A stretch of DNA of 53,698 bases from Acidobacteriota bacterium (GCA_021781795.1 JAJXWA010000017.1:1-53698); one strand, 5' to 3'; counted from the stretch's first letter, positions 34,908 through 43,440 are shown. Notes: generated from the sequence alone by a model not told the origin. Numbers and translations: made by a program.

Positions 34908-36013
34908 TCTTTCTCCGGCTGATCCTCACCAATCTCCAGCGTCACCGCATCCGGACTTTCATCAGCATCGCAGGCATCGCCTTCAGCGTTGCCGCCATGC
35001 TCACCGTCGTCACCATCCTGCAGGGCGCCATCGGCATGTTCTCCGGCATCCTGTCGAGCGATAGTGAGATGATCGTCTTCGAGCGCAACGTCTCCGATCT
35101 CTTCTTCAGCAATGTTCCCGCTGAAGCCGCCGTGACCATCGCCAGGTGGCCCATCGTCGCGCATGCTGACCCAGTTCTCTTCGGCATCGTCTCCAGCGCG
35201 GACCATCCCATCATCACCTGCTTCGGCGTCACCGCCGACGATGCGCGCATCCGCAAGGCGACGTGGCTGGCCGGTGATCGCAATACCTTCGCGGCGCACG
35301 AGGACGATGTCGCTCTGGGCGCGCGTGCGGCCGACTTTCTGAATGCAAAGGTCGGCGATTCAGTGCCCATCGGGCACGGAGTCTTTCATGTCATCGGCGT
35401 ACTCAGAACCGCCAATGGATTTGAAGACGGCGGCGTCTTCATGCCCCTGGCCGCGGCCAAGCAGTTCTTCCACAAAGACGGCTCCTCGGTCGTGACCATC
35501 AAGCTGCATTCCCGTTCCGACGCCGAGGCCTTCAAGGCGCAGGTGAAGCAGCAATTTCCAAGCCTCATCGCGCTTGAAGACGCAGAGTTCTCGCGCTCCT
35601 ATTCGCAATTCAAGATCCTCAAAGCAACCGCATGGGCAGTCGGTGGTTGCGGGCTTCTTCTCGGAGGCCTCGGCGTGGCCAACACCATGATCATGTCCGT
35701 CTTCACACGCATCCGCGAGATCGCCATTCTGCGCGTCAACGGCTTCTCGCACGCGCAGATTGCGGCCATGATCTTCGGCGAATCCGCCGTCGTCGCCTCG
35801 ATTGGCGCCGTAACTGGCCTTGTCCTTGGTACCGCCGCGCTCTACGCGCTCAAACTCGTCCCCGCGCTGGACGGTTATGTCGATGTCTCATTGCGCCCCG
35901 CCGTGCTGGTCATCGTTCTCGCGCTGGCGCTCGTCACCGGCATTGCCGGCGCTCTCTATCCCGCCCTCTACGCAATGCGAATCCGTGCGGTGGAGGCGCT
36001 GCGCTTCGAATGA
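34904..36013 (+). CDS. FtsX-like (MacB/LolCE-type) ABC transporter permease
   Basis: A 369-residue permease with the MacB/LolC topology: one N-terminal helix (about 18-40, FISIAGIAFSVAAMLTVVTI), a periplasmic MacB-core-like domain of about 200 residues, and three C-terminal helices (about 240-270, 290-320, 335-355). The cytoplasmic MAMIFGESAVV loop segment is typical. These systems do not transport through the membrane but move lipoproteins, lipids or peptides from its outer face. Overlaps of ATGA type at both ends join it to the synthase and the ATPase. Confidence 0.88.
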   Translation: MIFLRLILTNLQRHRIRTFISIAGIAFSVAAMLTVVTILQGAIGMFSGILSSDSEMIVFERNVSDLFFSNVPAEAAVTIARWPIVAHADPVLFGIVSSADHPIITCFGVTADDARIRKATWLAGDRNTFAAHEDDVALGARAADFLNAKVGDSVPIGHGVFHVIGVLRTANGFEDGGVFMPLAAAKQFFHKDGSSVVTIKLHSRSDAEAFKAQVKQQFPSLIALEDAEFSRSYSQFKILKATAWAVGGCGLLLGGLGVANTMIMSVFTRIREIAILRVNGFSHAQIAAMIFGESAVVASIGAVTGLVLGTAALYALKLVPALDGYVDVSLRPAVLVIVLALALVTGIAGALYPALYAMRIRAVEALRFE

Positions 36014-36714
36014 CCACCCCGCTGCACACTCCTTCCGAACCGCCTCTCGCTCTGCGCGCCGACGAAGTATGGAAGAGCTACGAAGATGGCGCCATCACCG
36101 TGCTGCAGGGCGCGAGTCTTGAGGCGCGCGCGGGCCAGACCATCGCGCTGTGCGGTCCCTCCGGCTGTGGCAAGAGCACGCTGCTGCATCTCTTTGGCGG
36201 GCTCGACACACCCGAGCGCGGCCGGCTCTGGGTCAACGGCGTCGAAGTGAACCGTCAACGTGACCTGCTGCGGCTGCTCCGCCATGAAGTTGGATTCGTC
36301 TTTCAGTTGCACAACCTCATTCCCGATCTCTCGCTGGAAGAGAACTGCATGATACCCGCCGTCGCCGCAGGCACAGATCGCCGCGCCGCGCGTGAGCGCC
36401 TGGAGCACCTTGCCCAGCGAACCGGCCTCAGTCATCGCCTCGGCCAGCGCATCCAGAAGCTCTCCGGCGGTGAGCGCCAGCGCACCGCCCTCTGCCGCGC
36501 GCTCATGAACAAGCCGAAGATCCTGCTGGCCGACGAGCCCACCGGCTCGCTCGATGAAAAGACCAGCGCCACCGTCTTCGATCTGCTGCTCGATCTGGCC
36601 GCCACGGAAGGCGTAACCTTGCTGATGGCCACGCACGATCGCGCCCTGGCCGCACGCTGCGACCGGCTGCTGGAAGTGCACGATGGAAAGATTCATGAGC
36701 ACGCAGACGATTGA
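36010..36714 (+). CDS. ABC transporter ATP-binding protein (LolD/MacB type)
   Basis: A 234-residue ATPase. Walker A is GPSGCGKST, the signature is LSGGERQR, Walker B is ILLADEP, and the switch His is in MATHD. It pairs with the preceding permease, whose stop overlaps its ATG. Reading can be extended upstream to 35632, but only through the permease gene in another frame. The last 20 bases overlap the next gene. Confidence 0.93.
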   Translation: MTTPLHTPSEPPLALRADEVWKSYEDGAITVLQGASLEARAGQTIALCGPSGCGKSTLLHLFGGLDTPERGRLWVNGVEVNRQRDLLRLLRHEVGFVFQLHNLIPDLSLEENCMIPAVAAGTDRRAARERLEHLAQRTGLSHRLGQRIQKLSGGERQRTALCRALMNKPKILLADEPTGSLDEKTSATVFDLLLDLAATEGVTLLMATHDRALAARCDRLLEVHDGKIHEHADD

Positions 36715-38035
36715 GAAGAGCCCAACGCCCGCGCTGCCGGCGCCATCGCCCGCCGTCGCACATGCCGCGCTGCACAGCCTGGTGTGGCTCGTCTTCGCCA
36801 ACGCTATCGGCGTTCTGCTTGCGGTGCTCCTGCTTCTGCCCGGTTTGAATCCCTGGCTCGGCGAGTGGACCTACGGACGGTGGATGATGGTCCACATGAA
36901 CGCCATGCTCTACGGCTGGAGCAGCCTGCCCATGCTCGGCTTTCTCTTCCGCGTCTATGGCGCGGATCGGGGCGCAACCGCTGCCTGGTGCAGGCCCCTG
37001 CTCTGGGCGTGGTCAGCCGCGCTGGGGGTCGGCGCGCTTTCGTGGCTCAACGGCCACTCCAGCGGCAAGCTCTTTCTCGACTGGTCCGGCCCGGCCCGCA
37101 TCGCCTTTCCGCTCGCGGCGCTGGCGCTGTGGCTACTGCTCGTTTTCGCATTCTTACGCAGCGAGAGAAGCCGAGGCGGCGCTCGGACGGCGCGCATCGC
37201 CAAACTAGCGGGCCTGCTGGTTCTTCTCACCGTGCCCTTCGCGCTCTTCATCGCATCCAGTCCCGGCATCTATCCCGCCATCAATCCGGACACGGGCGGC
37301 CCCACTGGCACCAGCCAGCTTGAGTCCTCGCTCGCCGTAGTGCTGATACTTCTTCTTGTCCCTTACGGCGTCACCCGTCGTAAAACAGAAGTCGTCACCC
37401 CGGTTCGCATCGCCTGGCTGCTGCTCATCGCCGAGAGCCTGCTCTGCGCGGGCCTCAGCCGCGCCGATATCAGCCACCGCGTTCCTTCGCAGTTCATGAG
37501 TCTCGGCGCCATGGCTCTATGGCTTCCGCTCGCGCCCGCGTACTACGCAGCCTTCGAGTGGCGCGCGAACACCCGCGGCTGGCGACGAGCGATGCTCATC
37601 TGGTGGGGCACGCTTGTCGTGTCTGGCTGGATATTCTTTCTGCCCGGCGTGCTCGACCACTTCAAATTCACCGACGGACTCGTCGGTCACTCGTTCACCG
37701 CAATGGCCGGCTTTCTCTCCGCGCTCATCATCCTTGTCCTGGTGCAGTTGCTTGGCGAGGGCGGTTGGATATTCACCCGCTCCTGGTCCTTTCATCTCTG
37801 GAACTGGGGCGTCCTCGGCTACATCGTCATCATGACCATTGCCGGCTGGCTCGAAGGCTCTGACCCGGCCTTCACTATCGTCCTGAGTCCTGCGCGCAAT
37901 CTTCTTTACATCCTTCGCCTGCTCTCCGGCATCCTCATGCTGGCGGCATCGGCGGAGTGGCTGCGCGATGCCTTTGTGCTCGTCGCCGAATTCGACTCCG
38001 TGCCCGCCGCTCGCATTCAGGAGAAGATTGCATGA
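36695..38035 (+). CDS. heme-copper oxidase subunit I-like (CcoN-like) membrane protein lacking CuB ligands
   Basis: A 446-residue, roughly twelve-helix protein resembling subunit I of cbb3 oxidases. The clearest match is helix 2: YGRWMMVHMNAMLYGW, with His67 in the low-spin heme position. A late segment FTDGLVGHSFTAMAGF keeps one His (332) where oxidases have HxH, and LWNWGVLGYIVIMTIAGWLE resembles the CcoN end region. The whole protein contains no His-His pair, so the CuB site of a true oxidase cannot be built. It may bind one b heme and pass electrons to a partner, or no longer react with oxygen. GGAAAG precedes the ATG; 36683 is an alternative start. Confidence 0.72.
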   Translation: MSTQTIEKSPTPALPAPSPAVAHAALHSLVWLVFANAIGVLLAVLLLLPGLNPWLGEWTYGRWMMVHMNAMLYGWSSLPMLGFLFRVYGADRGATAAWCRPLLWAWSAALGVGALSWLNGHSSGKLFLDWSGPARIAFPLAALALWLLLVFAFLRSERSRGGARTARIAKLAGLLVLLTVPFALFIASSPGIYPAINPDTGGPTGTSQLESSLAVVLILLLVPYGVTRRKTEVVTPVRIAWLLLIAESLLCAGLSRADISHRVPSQFMSLGAMALWLPLAPAYYAAFEWRANTRGWRRAMLIWWGTLVVSGWIFFLPGVLDHFKFTDGLVGHSFTAMAGFLSALIILVLVQLLGEGGWIFTRSWSFHLWNWGVLGYIVIMTIAGWLEGSDPAFTIVLSPARNLLYILRLLSGILMLAASAEWLRDAFVLVAEFDSVPAARIQEKIA

Positions 38036-38436
38036 AGCCCTCCATTTTGCTCGCCTATCATCTGCTGGCTGGGTTGTCCGATTTCGCGACCGGCGCCCTG
38101 CTTATGATCGCGCCTGTCTTTACGCTCACACTCATGCGCCTCGCTGTGCCCTCGGATGCGCTGCCGTACCTGTCTTTCATCGGCGCGTTTGTGATGGCGG
38201 TGGGCCTCGCGTACCTGTATGGCGCCATGCTGCTGCGCCGCGGCGGCTGCGGCTCGCGCCTCGATGCGCTTTGGATCGTCACTGCTCTCGTGCGCGGCTC
38301 CGTAGCCTCGTATGTCACCTTCGCTGTCCTCTCGGGCGCTCTTGCTTCCGGCTGGATTGTGATTGCATTCTTTGACGGCGCGTGTGTCGTGATTCAGGCC
38401 GTGGGCCTGCGCCAGGGCTGGCTCACGCATGTCTAA
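38032..38436 (+). CDS. four-helix membrane protein of unknown function
   Basis: A 134-residue protein with four hydrophobic helices (about 5-32, 45-70, 80-102, 105-125) and few charged residues. I recognise no family. It shares ATGA with the preceding CcoN-like gene and its last eight bases overlap the start of the cytochrome fusion gene, so it is embedded in the operon and is likely a small subunit or assembly factor of the same membrane complex. Confidence 0.7.
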   Translation: MKPSILLAYHLLAGLSDFATGALLMIAPVFTLTLMRLAVPSDALPYLSFIGAFVMAVGLAYLYGAMLLRRGGCGSRLDALWIVTALVRGSVASYVTFAVLSGALASGWIVIAFFDGACVVIQAVGLRQGWLTHV

Positions 38437-40339
38437 CGGACACACCCGCAGCGCAGCTGCCCGCGGCGGCGCGCTCGTCGCCGTCACCTACGTCTATTTC
38501 CTCATCTTTGCGCAGTTCGCTTTTCTCAATCGTCTCGCGCAACTCGGTATCGGTGGCGTTGCGCTCAAAGTTGTCATGGCCGCCATGGCTCTGGGCGGCA
38601 TCGCGCTCAGTATGTCTGCGCCGCGCCTCGCGCGCTGGCCTTCGCCGCAGCTTCGGCTCCGCGCTGGCCTTGCCTGTTGCGCCGTTGCCGCGCTGCTCTC
38701 CCTTCTGCCGCTCAACATCGCCACAGCCGCGGTCGTTGCGCTCCTTATTGGTGCGGGTCTCGGCCTGCTCACCGTCACTCTCGTCACGCACCTCGCGGCG
38801 TGGTGCAGTCCGCGCTATCCTCTGCTCACCGTCGGCCTCGGCACCGGCTTCGGTTACTTCCTCTGCAACGTGCCAGGCTTCTTCGCGGCCACGCCGCAGG
38901 TCCATGCCGCTGCCGCCGCGCTCCTCTGCGCTGCCGGCGTTCTTCTCGCGCCACCGGACTCCGTCCGCGTCGAGCCCGCAGCGCCGTTTCCTTCGCCGCG
39001 CGTGCATCTCCCATTTGCCTTTGTTGTCGCTTCCTTTGCCGCGCTCGTGTGGCTCGACTCCGCGGCCTTCTTCATCATCCAGCACACGCCCGCGCTCAAG
39101 GCCGGCACATGGCAAGGCACGGCGCACCTCTGGACGAACGCTGTCCTCCACCTCGGCGCAGCGCTCGCCAGCGCCCTGCTCCTGCGCCGCAGCGGACTCC
39201 TCACCGTGCTTGCCGCCGCCTTCTGTGCGCTGGCCGCTGCGTGCTGGCTTTTGCTCGATCCTGCGCGCGCGCTGCCCGCGTCGTTGCTCTATCCCATTGG
39301 CGTCTCGCTCTATTCCGTCGCGCTGGTCGCGTATCCCTCGCTGCTTTCGTCCGCGGCTTCGACAGCGCACCGCGCCCGCCAGGCTGGCTGGCTGTACGCG
39401 ATTGCCGGGTGGGTGGCCTCCGCGCTCGGCATCGGCATGGGCCAGAATCTCGGCCATGTGCCCCCACTCTTTTTGATAGGCGCGGGCGTGGTGGTCCTGC
39501 TGCCCGCGCTCTTCGTCCTCCTCCGCCGCCGTCCCCGCGAATTGTTGCTCACGGCCTCCATCCTCGCCATCGCCTTCACAGGCGCGCGTCTTCAGCGCCA
39601 CGCAGCGCAACCCGCTCTCACGCCCATCGAGCGCGGACGCCAGATCTACATCTCCGAGGGCTGCATTCACTGTCACTCGCAATACGTGCGCCCGCAGACC
39701 GCCGATGTTCTGATGTGGGGCCCGACCGAGAGCCTCGACGCCATCCACGCGCAGCAGCCCCCGCTCATCGGCAATCGCCGTCAGGGGCCAGACCTCTCGC
39801 AGATCGGCGGACGCCGTTCGCCTCTCTGGCTCAAGATGCACTTCTTCGATCCACGCGCTGTCAGCGGATCCTCCATCATGCCTTCCTACGAGTTTCTTTT
39901 TCGCGACCAGCGCGGCGACGACCTGGTGGTCTATCTCGCCAGCCTTCGCGGTCCCGGCACAATGCAGCATGTCGTCGACGAAGGCAATTGGAAGCCTTCA
40001 CAGGCCGCGGTTCGCGCTGCCAGCGTTACGGAGGGGCATACGCTCTACCTCCGCTTCTGCGCCACCTGCCATGACCCCGGCGGCGCAACGCATCTCCGCT
40101 GGAAAGCCAGCTTCTATCGCTTGCCGCCTGACTTCACCACCGGACCACTTCTTGATCTGCCGTCGGCGTCTACGCCGCAGAAGCGCTTCGACCGTATCGC
40201 GCAGCTTGTGCGTTTTGGCCTGCCCGGCACCGACATGCCCGGCCATGAATACCTGACCGATCAGCAGGTCGCATCCATCCGCCTCTGGCTCCTGCAGAAC
40301 ATTGCAAAGCCGACCCCGCAATCCATAGCATCTGAATAG
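38429..40339 (+). CDS. fusion: 12-helix transporter-like domain plus two cytochrome c domains (CcoO-like and CcoP-like)
   Basis: A 636-residue protein. Residues 1-365 form about twelve hydrophobic helices with an MFS-like look (YVYFLIFAQFAFLNRL, GAGLGLLTVTLVTH); one more helix near 370-387 anchors the rest. Cytochrome domain 1 starts with Cys412-Ile-His-Cys415-His416 followed by SQYVRP, the signature of cbb3 subunit II (CcoO/FixO), and has a Met484 ligand in IMPSYEF. Domain 2 has Cys544-Ala-Thr-Cys547-His548 and Met603 in TDMPGHEYL. The cytochromes should face the periplasm. No frameshift or stop separates the parts. Downstream of the CcoN-like gene it plausibly supplies the electron path for that protein. 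Confidence 0.8.
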   Translation: MSNGHTRSAAARGGALVAVTYVYFLIFAQFAFLNRLAQLGIGGVALKVVMAAMALGGIALSMSAPRLARWPSPQLRLRAGLACCAVAALLSLLPLNIATAAVVALLIGAGLGLLTVTLVTHLAAWCSPRYPLLTVGLGTGFGYFLCNVPGFFAATPQVHAAAAALLCAAGVLLAPPDSVRVEPAAPFPSPRVHLPFAFVVASFAALVWLDSAAFFIIQHTPALKAGTWQGTAHLWTNAVLHLGAALASALLLRRSGLLTVLAAAFCALAAACWLLLDPARALPASLLYPIGVSLYSVALVAYPSLLSSAASTAHRARQAGWLYAIAGWVASALGIGMGQNLGHVPPLFLIGAGVVVLLPALFVLLRRRPRELLLTASILAIAFTGARLQRHAAQPALTPIERGRQIYISEGCIHCHSQYVRPQTADVLMWGPTESLDAIHAQQPPLIGNRRQGPDLSQIGGRRSPLWLKMHFFDPRAVSGSSIMPSYEFLFRDQRGDDLVVYLASLRGPGTMQHVVDEGNWKPSQAAVRAASVTEGHTLYLRFCATCHDPGGATHLRWKASFYRLPPDFTTGPLLDLPSASTPQKRFDRIAQLVRFGLPGTDMPGHEYLTDQQVASIRLWLLQNIAKPTPQSIASE

Positions 40340-40355
40340 AAACAGGAGAGCCGCA

Positions 40356-40934
40356 ATGCATTCAAAGTCTCGCAGAATTCTTGCCCTTTTGCCCTTTGTT
40401 CTTCTTCCCGCAGCCTTCGCGCAGCACCAGACCTTCACCGTATCGCCCAATGACAGCCAGGTCAGCTTCTTCCTCGCTGGGGCAGATCACGGCACGCATG
40501 GCACGTTTCAGGTTCAGAGCGGCCTCGTAGACTTCGACCGCACACTCCCTAAGATCTCCGGTTCCATCGTGGTCTCCGCCGCCAGCGGCGACACCGGCAA
40601 CAAGAGCCGCGATCATAAGATGCTGACCGAAGTTCTCGACGCCGCGCACTTCGCAGATGCCTCCTTCGCCCCGCAGAGCTATCAGGGAGCGATCCTCGCT
40701 TCCGGCGACTCGACCATTCAGGTCACCGGCGTCTTTACGCTTCACGGCGCGCCTCACACCATCACAGTGCCCATGCAGATTCACATCGAGGGCGCCAACT
40801 GCACCGCGAAGACGCATTTCACCGTGCCCTACGTGCAATGGGGGCTCAAGGATCCAAGCATCTTCATCCTGAAAGTCGCCAAGACCGTGGACGTGGACCT
40901 GACGCTGGTGGGCCATCTCACACCGGCAAGCTAA
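40356..40934 (+). CDS. secreted YceI-family protein
   Basis: A 192-residue periplasmic lipocalin-like protein of the YceI family; members with known structures hold a long isoprenoid (such as octaprenyl compounds or ubiquinone) in the barrel. Signal peptide residues 1-22 (to AFA). Family motifs: FTVSPNDSQVSFFL, DHKMLTEVLDAAHFADASF, and the ending LVGHL. AGGAGA precedes the ATG. It is the seventh gene of the operon, 16 bases after the cytochrome fusion, and ends before a strong terminator. Confidence 0.9.
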   Translation: MHSKSRRILALLPFVLLPAAFAQHQTFTVSPNDSQVSFFLAGADHGTHGTFQVQSGLVDFDRTLPKISGSIVVSAASGDTGNKSRDHKMLTEVLDAAHFADASFAPQSYQGAILASGDSTIQVTGVFTLHGAPHTITVPMQIHIEGANCTAKTHFTVPYVQWGLKDPSIFILKVAKTVDVDLTLVGHLTPAS

Positions 40935-40977
40935 AGCATCCCGGTGTTGCCCTGGGTTCCAGTCTTATGCGCAAAAC

Positions 40978-41009
40978 AAGAGGGACTCTTCCAGCGAAGA
41001 GTCCCTCTT
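40978..41009. terminator. bidirectional Rho-independent terminator
   Basis: A perfect 14-pair stem (AAGAGGGACTCTTC with GAAGAGTCCCTCTT), CAGC loop. Plus-strand reading continues TCTATTT; minus-strand reading continues GTTTTG. It sits between the YceI gene and the convergent DUF2950 gene and probably serves both. Confidence 0.92.
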
Positions 41010-41040
41010 TCTATTTGCGTCAGTCGGCTCTGTGCGCTTC

Positions 41041-42111
41041 TCAATCCGCCTTTTGCCAGCTCGCGTCCGGGCTGTAGGAGTGGATGGCCTCGACCAGTGT
41101 GCCGGTCTTTGGGCCCAGGTCCTTCTGATAGACCACGCCATCGGTGCCCACCATGAAGGTCATCACGCCGGAAGACCGGTACTCCGCTGGATAGGCCAGG
41201 AACGCAAACCCGCCCGTCATGCGCCCGTTGACGAGGTAGCTCTTCACCCCGCCCTTTGCGCCCGCGCCCTGCGCCCGCAGCACACGATAGAAATATCCAT
41301 GAAACGGCTCAGGCTTCTGCGTGACCTCGCGGTTGTAGCCCTCGGTCTCCGCCTTAGCGATGAACGGCCCCAGCGGGCTCTCAGCCTCGCCGCGCGCCGC
41401 CGGCCAGTACAGCCCGTCGTGCCTGCCCGTGCTGCTGAGGATGCGCTGCGCATAGGCGCCTGCCGCTTGCCCGTCGTGCGGCTTTGCGGCGTATTCCTTT
41501 TCGGCAGCAACCATCTCGCCGCAGACGTCGATGACCGTCAGTTCATTTCGGCCCACACGCCGGTACAGAATCTCCTGCCGCCCTGCGGTTGTGTCGAAGA
41601 ACCACGTGAGCCCAGCCCGCGCCAGCGGAATCGGATACGGCCAGTTCTCCGCGCCAACGTACAGCCGGGTCAAGCCGTCCGGCTCGGTCTGCAGCCGGTG
41701 CATCTCATCGTACTTCTTGACAAACCGCTCCATGCTGGCGCGGTCTTCCGCCTCGTCGCCTGACCACAGCACAGTCTTCGCGCTTGGCCCAAGAACCCGG
41801 AGCAGAGATGCGCGGTTATCGGCCTTCAACGCATCTTCCAGCTCCTGCGCGGCGCGCCGCGGCGAGGCAAACAGCTCCTGCCCCTTTTCGGGTCTGTCGA
41901 TCGGCGTCAAAGCCGTGCCGGGTGTCGTCGCTGTGCCGCCGCCGGAGGCCGCAGCCGCTTTACCCGTTGTCGCTGCGGTCTTCGCTTTGGCTCCGCCAGT
42001 CGCGGGCGCTTGCGCCAGGCTGCCCGCACCGCCAGCCAACATCAGCAGCGCTATGCCCAACGCGGCTGCGCATCCCGTATCCCATTGCGCCAGTCTCTTC
42101 CGCACTGCCAT
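41041..42111 (-). CDS. DUF2950 family secreted protein
   Basis: A 356-residue protein with an N-terminal signal-type helix, an Ala/Thr/Gly-rich linker (about 30-65), and a globular domain with the DUF2950 look (FASPRRAAQELEDALKADN, the repeated GLYWP and GPFIAKAE, and GFAFLAYPAEYRSSGVMTF). Function unknown. The start is chosen at 42111 because GGAGG lies nine bases upstream and the signal peptide then begins directly; the frame stays open to 42138, three bases from the DUF3300 stop. DUF2950 and DUF3300 genes are often neighbours in other bacteria. Confidence 0.86.
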   Translation of the reverse strand: MAVRKRLAQWDTGCAAALGIALLMLAGGAGSLAQAPATGGAKAKTAATTGKAAAASGGGTATTPGTALTPIDRPEKGQELFASPRRAAQELEDALKADNRASLLRVLGPSAKTVLWSGDEAEDRASMERFVKKYDEMHRLQTEPDGLTRLYVGAENWPYPIPLARAGLTWFFDTTAGRQEILYRRVGRNELTVIDVCGEMVAAEKEYAAKPHDGQAAGAYAQRILSSTGRHDGLYWPAARGEAESPLGPFIAKAETEGYNREVTQKPEPFHGYFYRVLRAQGAGAKGGVKSYLVNGRMTGGFAFLAYPAEYRSSGVMTFMVGTDGVVYQKDLGPKTGTLVEAIHSYSPDASWQKAD

Positions 42112-42141
42112 TTGTCGCTTCCTCCGCATTGCGTCCATTGC

Positions 42142-43440
42142 TCAGCGCCGTCCGCCGCCGCCGCCGTGGAAGCCACCACCGCCAAAGCCGCCACCGTGGA
42201 ATCCGCCACCGCCGCCAAATCCGCCGCCATGGAACCCGCCGCCACCAAAGCCTCCGCCGTGCATGCTCGAGAAGCCGCGATTCGAGAAGGTGCTGACGGT
42301 GCCGCCCCGGTTAAAGCCCCCGAACCCGCCAAAGCCATTGCTGTGCAGGCTAGGGGCGCTGCCGCCAAAGCCGCGCAGCCCGCGGTTACCGCCGTTGTTG
42401 AAGCTCTGGCTCCGGCTGCCGCTAAAGACGCCCGGTCGGCCCATTCCAAGGCCACGTCCCTGATTGTTCTCCATCCCCTGCCCGCGATTGCCCGCATTGA
42501 AGGGGGCTACACGACCGCCGCCGCCCACGAATCCACGCTGCCCGCCCCTCGCCGCGCCGATGCCGCTGTAGTTGCCGCGCGCAAAGGCATTGTGATCATA
42601 GAAGGCGTGGCTGTGTCCCATATAGCGCTGATGGTCAAACATGAGCCAGCCGCCGCCACCGCCGCCTCGCCACCCGCAGCCCCAGTGCGGCCATCCCCAG
42701 CCGTAGCCCATAAACGGGCCCATGCCAAACCCGATCCCGAACGAGAGATACGGCGTGCCCACCGTCCACCACGGCATGAACCCCGGCCACATCCCCACCG
42801 GGTAGCCGTAGATCATCTCCGGATCGTACACAGGCACATAGACCACGTCTGGCTGCGCCGGCTCGATCTCGATCTGCCCGCCGCTGTCGTCCACCGTCTG
42901 CTGTGGCCCGCTTTGCAGGTTGCCGGCCTGCTGCGCCTGCTGGCGCATGTACTGGATGGCGTTCATCACATCGGCCTGCTGGTTATACTCCACATCGCCC
43001 AGCTCCGAGGTCCACGAAAGATTGTTGCTCATGTCCGCCAGCACCGAAGGGAACTGCGTGAGCGCCTTCACGCTCGGGTCCCAATCCTGCTGGTCCACGG
43101 CTGCGCCCAGGTCGGCCCCCTGCAGCCCCGGATTCTGCTGGATGAACCGCTCCGCCTCCACAATCTGCGTGGGATACATCGACGCCGCGAGTATCTGAGC
43201 CACCAGAGCGTCGGGATAGAGAGCAATCGGCGCAACCAGTTGCTGCAACTGGTCGGGCGGCAGCGGCGCCTGCGGCGGTGGCCCATCCATCGGCGGCTGC
43301 CCGTAGCTGGGCTGCGGTGCCTGCGGGAGTGGACCCTGCTCCTGCGCCACGCTCAACGTGCCTGCGCTTGCCAGCAGGATAGAGGCCACCATGGCCATGC
43401 TCCCTGCTATCGATCCGATGCCTGCGAATGGGTTCTTCAT
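42142..43440 (-). CDS. DUF3300 family protein with Gly/His-rich repeat tail
   Basis: A 432-residue secreted protein. Signal peptide about 1-32, then a Pro/Gln-rich linker, the DUF3300 domain (about 60-220: VAPIALYPDALVAQILAAS, QQNPGLQGADL, DVVYVPVYDPEMIYGYP), and a long low-complexity tail. The last 45 residues are near-perfect repeats of GGGFHGGGF type. Function unknown; the tail could be unstructured or bind metals through His. Followed by DUF2950 with a three-base gap in the longest frame, so the two are one transcript. Confidence 0.88.
   Translation of the reverse strand: MKNPFAGIGSIAGSMAMVASILLASAGTLSVAQEQGPLPQAPQPSYGQPPMDGPPPQAPLPPDQLQQLVAPIALYPDALVAQILAASMYPTQIVEAERFIQQNPGLQGADLGAAVDQQDWDPSVKALTQFPSVLADMSNNLSWTSELGDVEYNQQADVMNAIQYMRQQAQQAGNLQSGPQQTVDDSGGQIEIEPAQPDVVYVPVYDPEMIYGYPVGMWPGFMPWWTVGTPYLSFGIGFGMGPFMGYGWGWPHWGCGWRGGGGGGWLMFDHQRYMGHSHAFYDHNAFARGNYSGIGAARGGQRGFVGGGGRVAPFNAGNRGQGMENNQGRGLGMGRPGVFSGSRSQSFNNGGNRGLRGFGGSAPSLHSNGFGGFGGFNRGGTVSTFSNRGFSSMHGGGFGGGGFHGGGFGGGGGFHGGGFGGGGFHGGGGGRR
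42145..42260 (-). repeat. low-complexity coding repeats (Gly/His tail of DUF3300 protein)
   Basis: Tandem near-repeats of CCGCCACCGTGGAA type (plus-strand reading) encoding HGGGFGGG units. Copy number is likely to vary between strains and is prone to assembly error. Confidence 0.8.

Noticed and set aside
38423..39970. 515-codon minus-strand frame opposite the cytochrome fusion gene
   Set aside because: Charged, repetitive composition with no motif; the plus strand has two complete heme-binding motifs and helices.
36695..40339. Annotation as a normal cbb3 cytochrome oxidase operon
   Set aside because: The subunit I-like protein has no His-His pair, subunit II is fused to a transporter-like domain, and CcoQ/CcoP/CcoG/CcoS/CcoI genes are absent.
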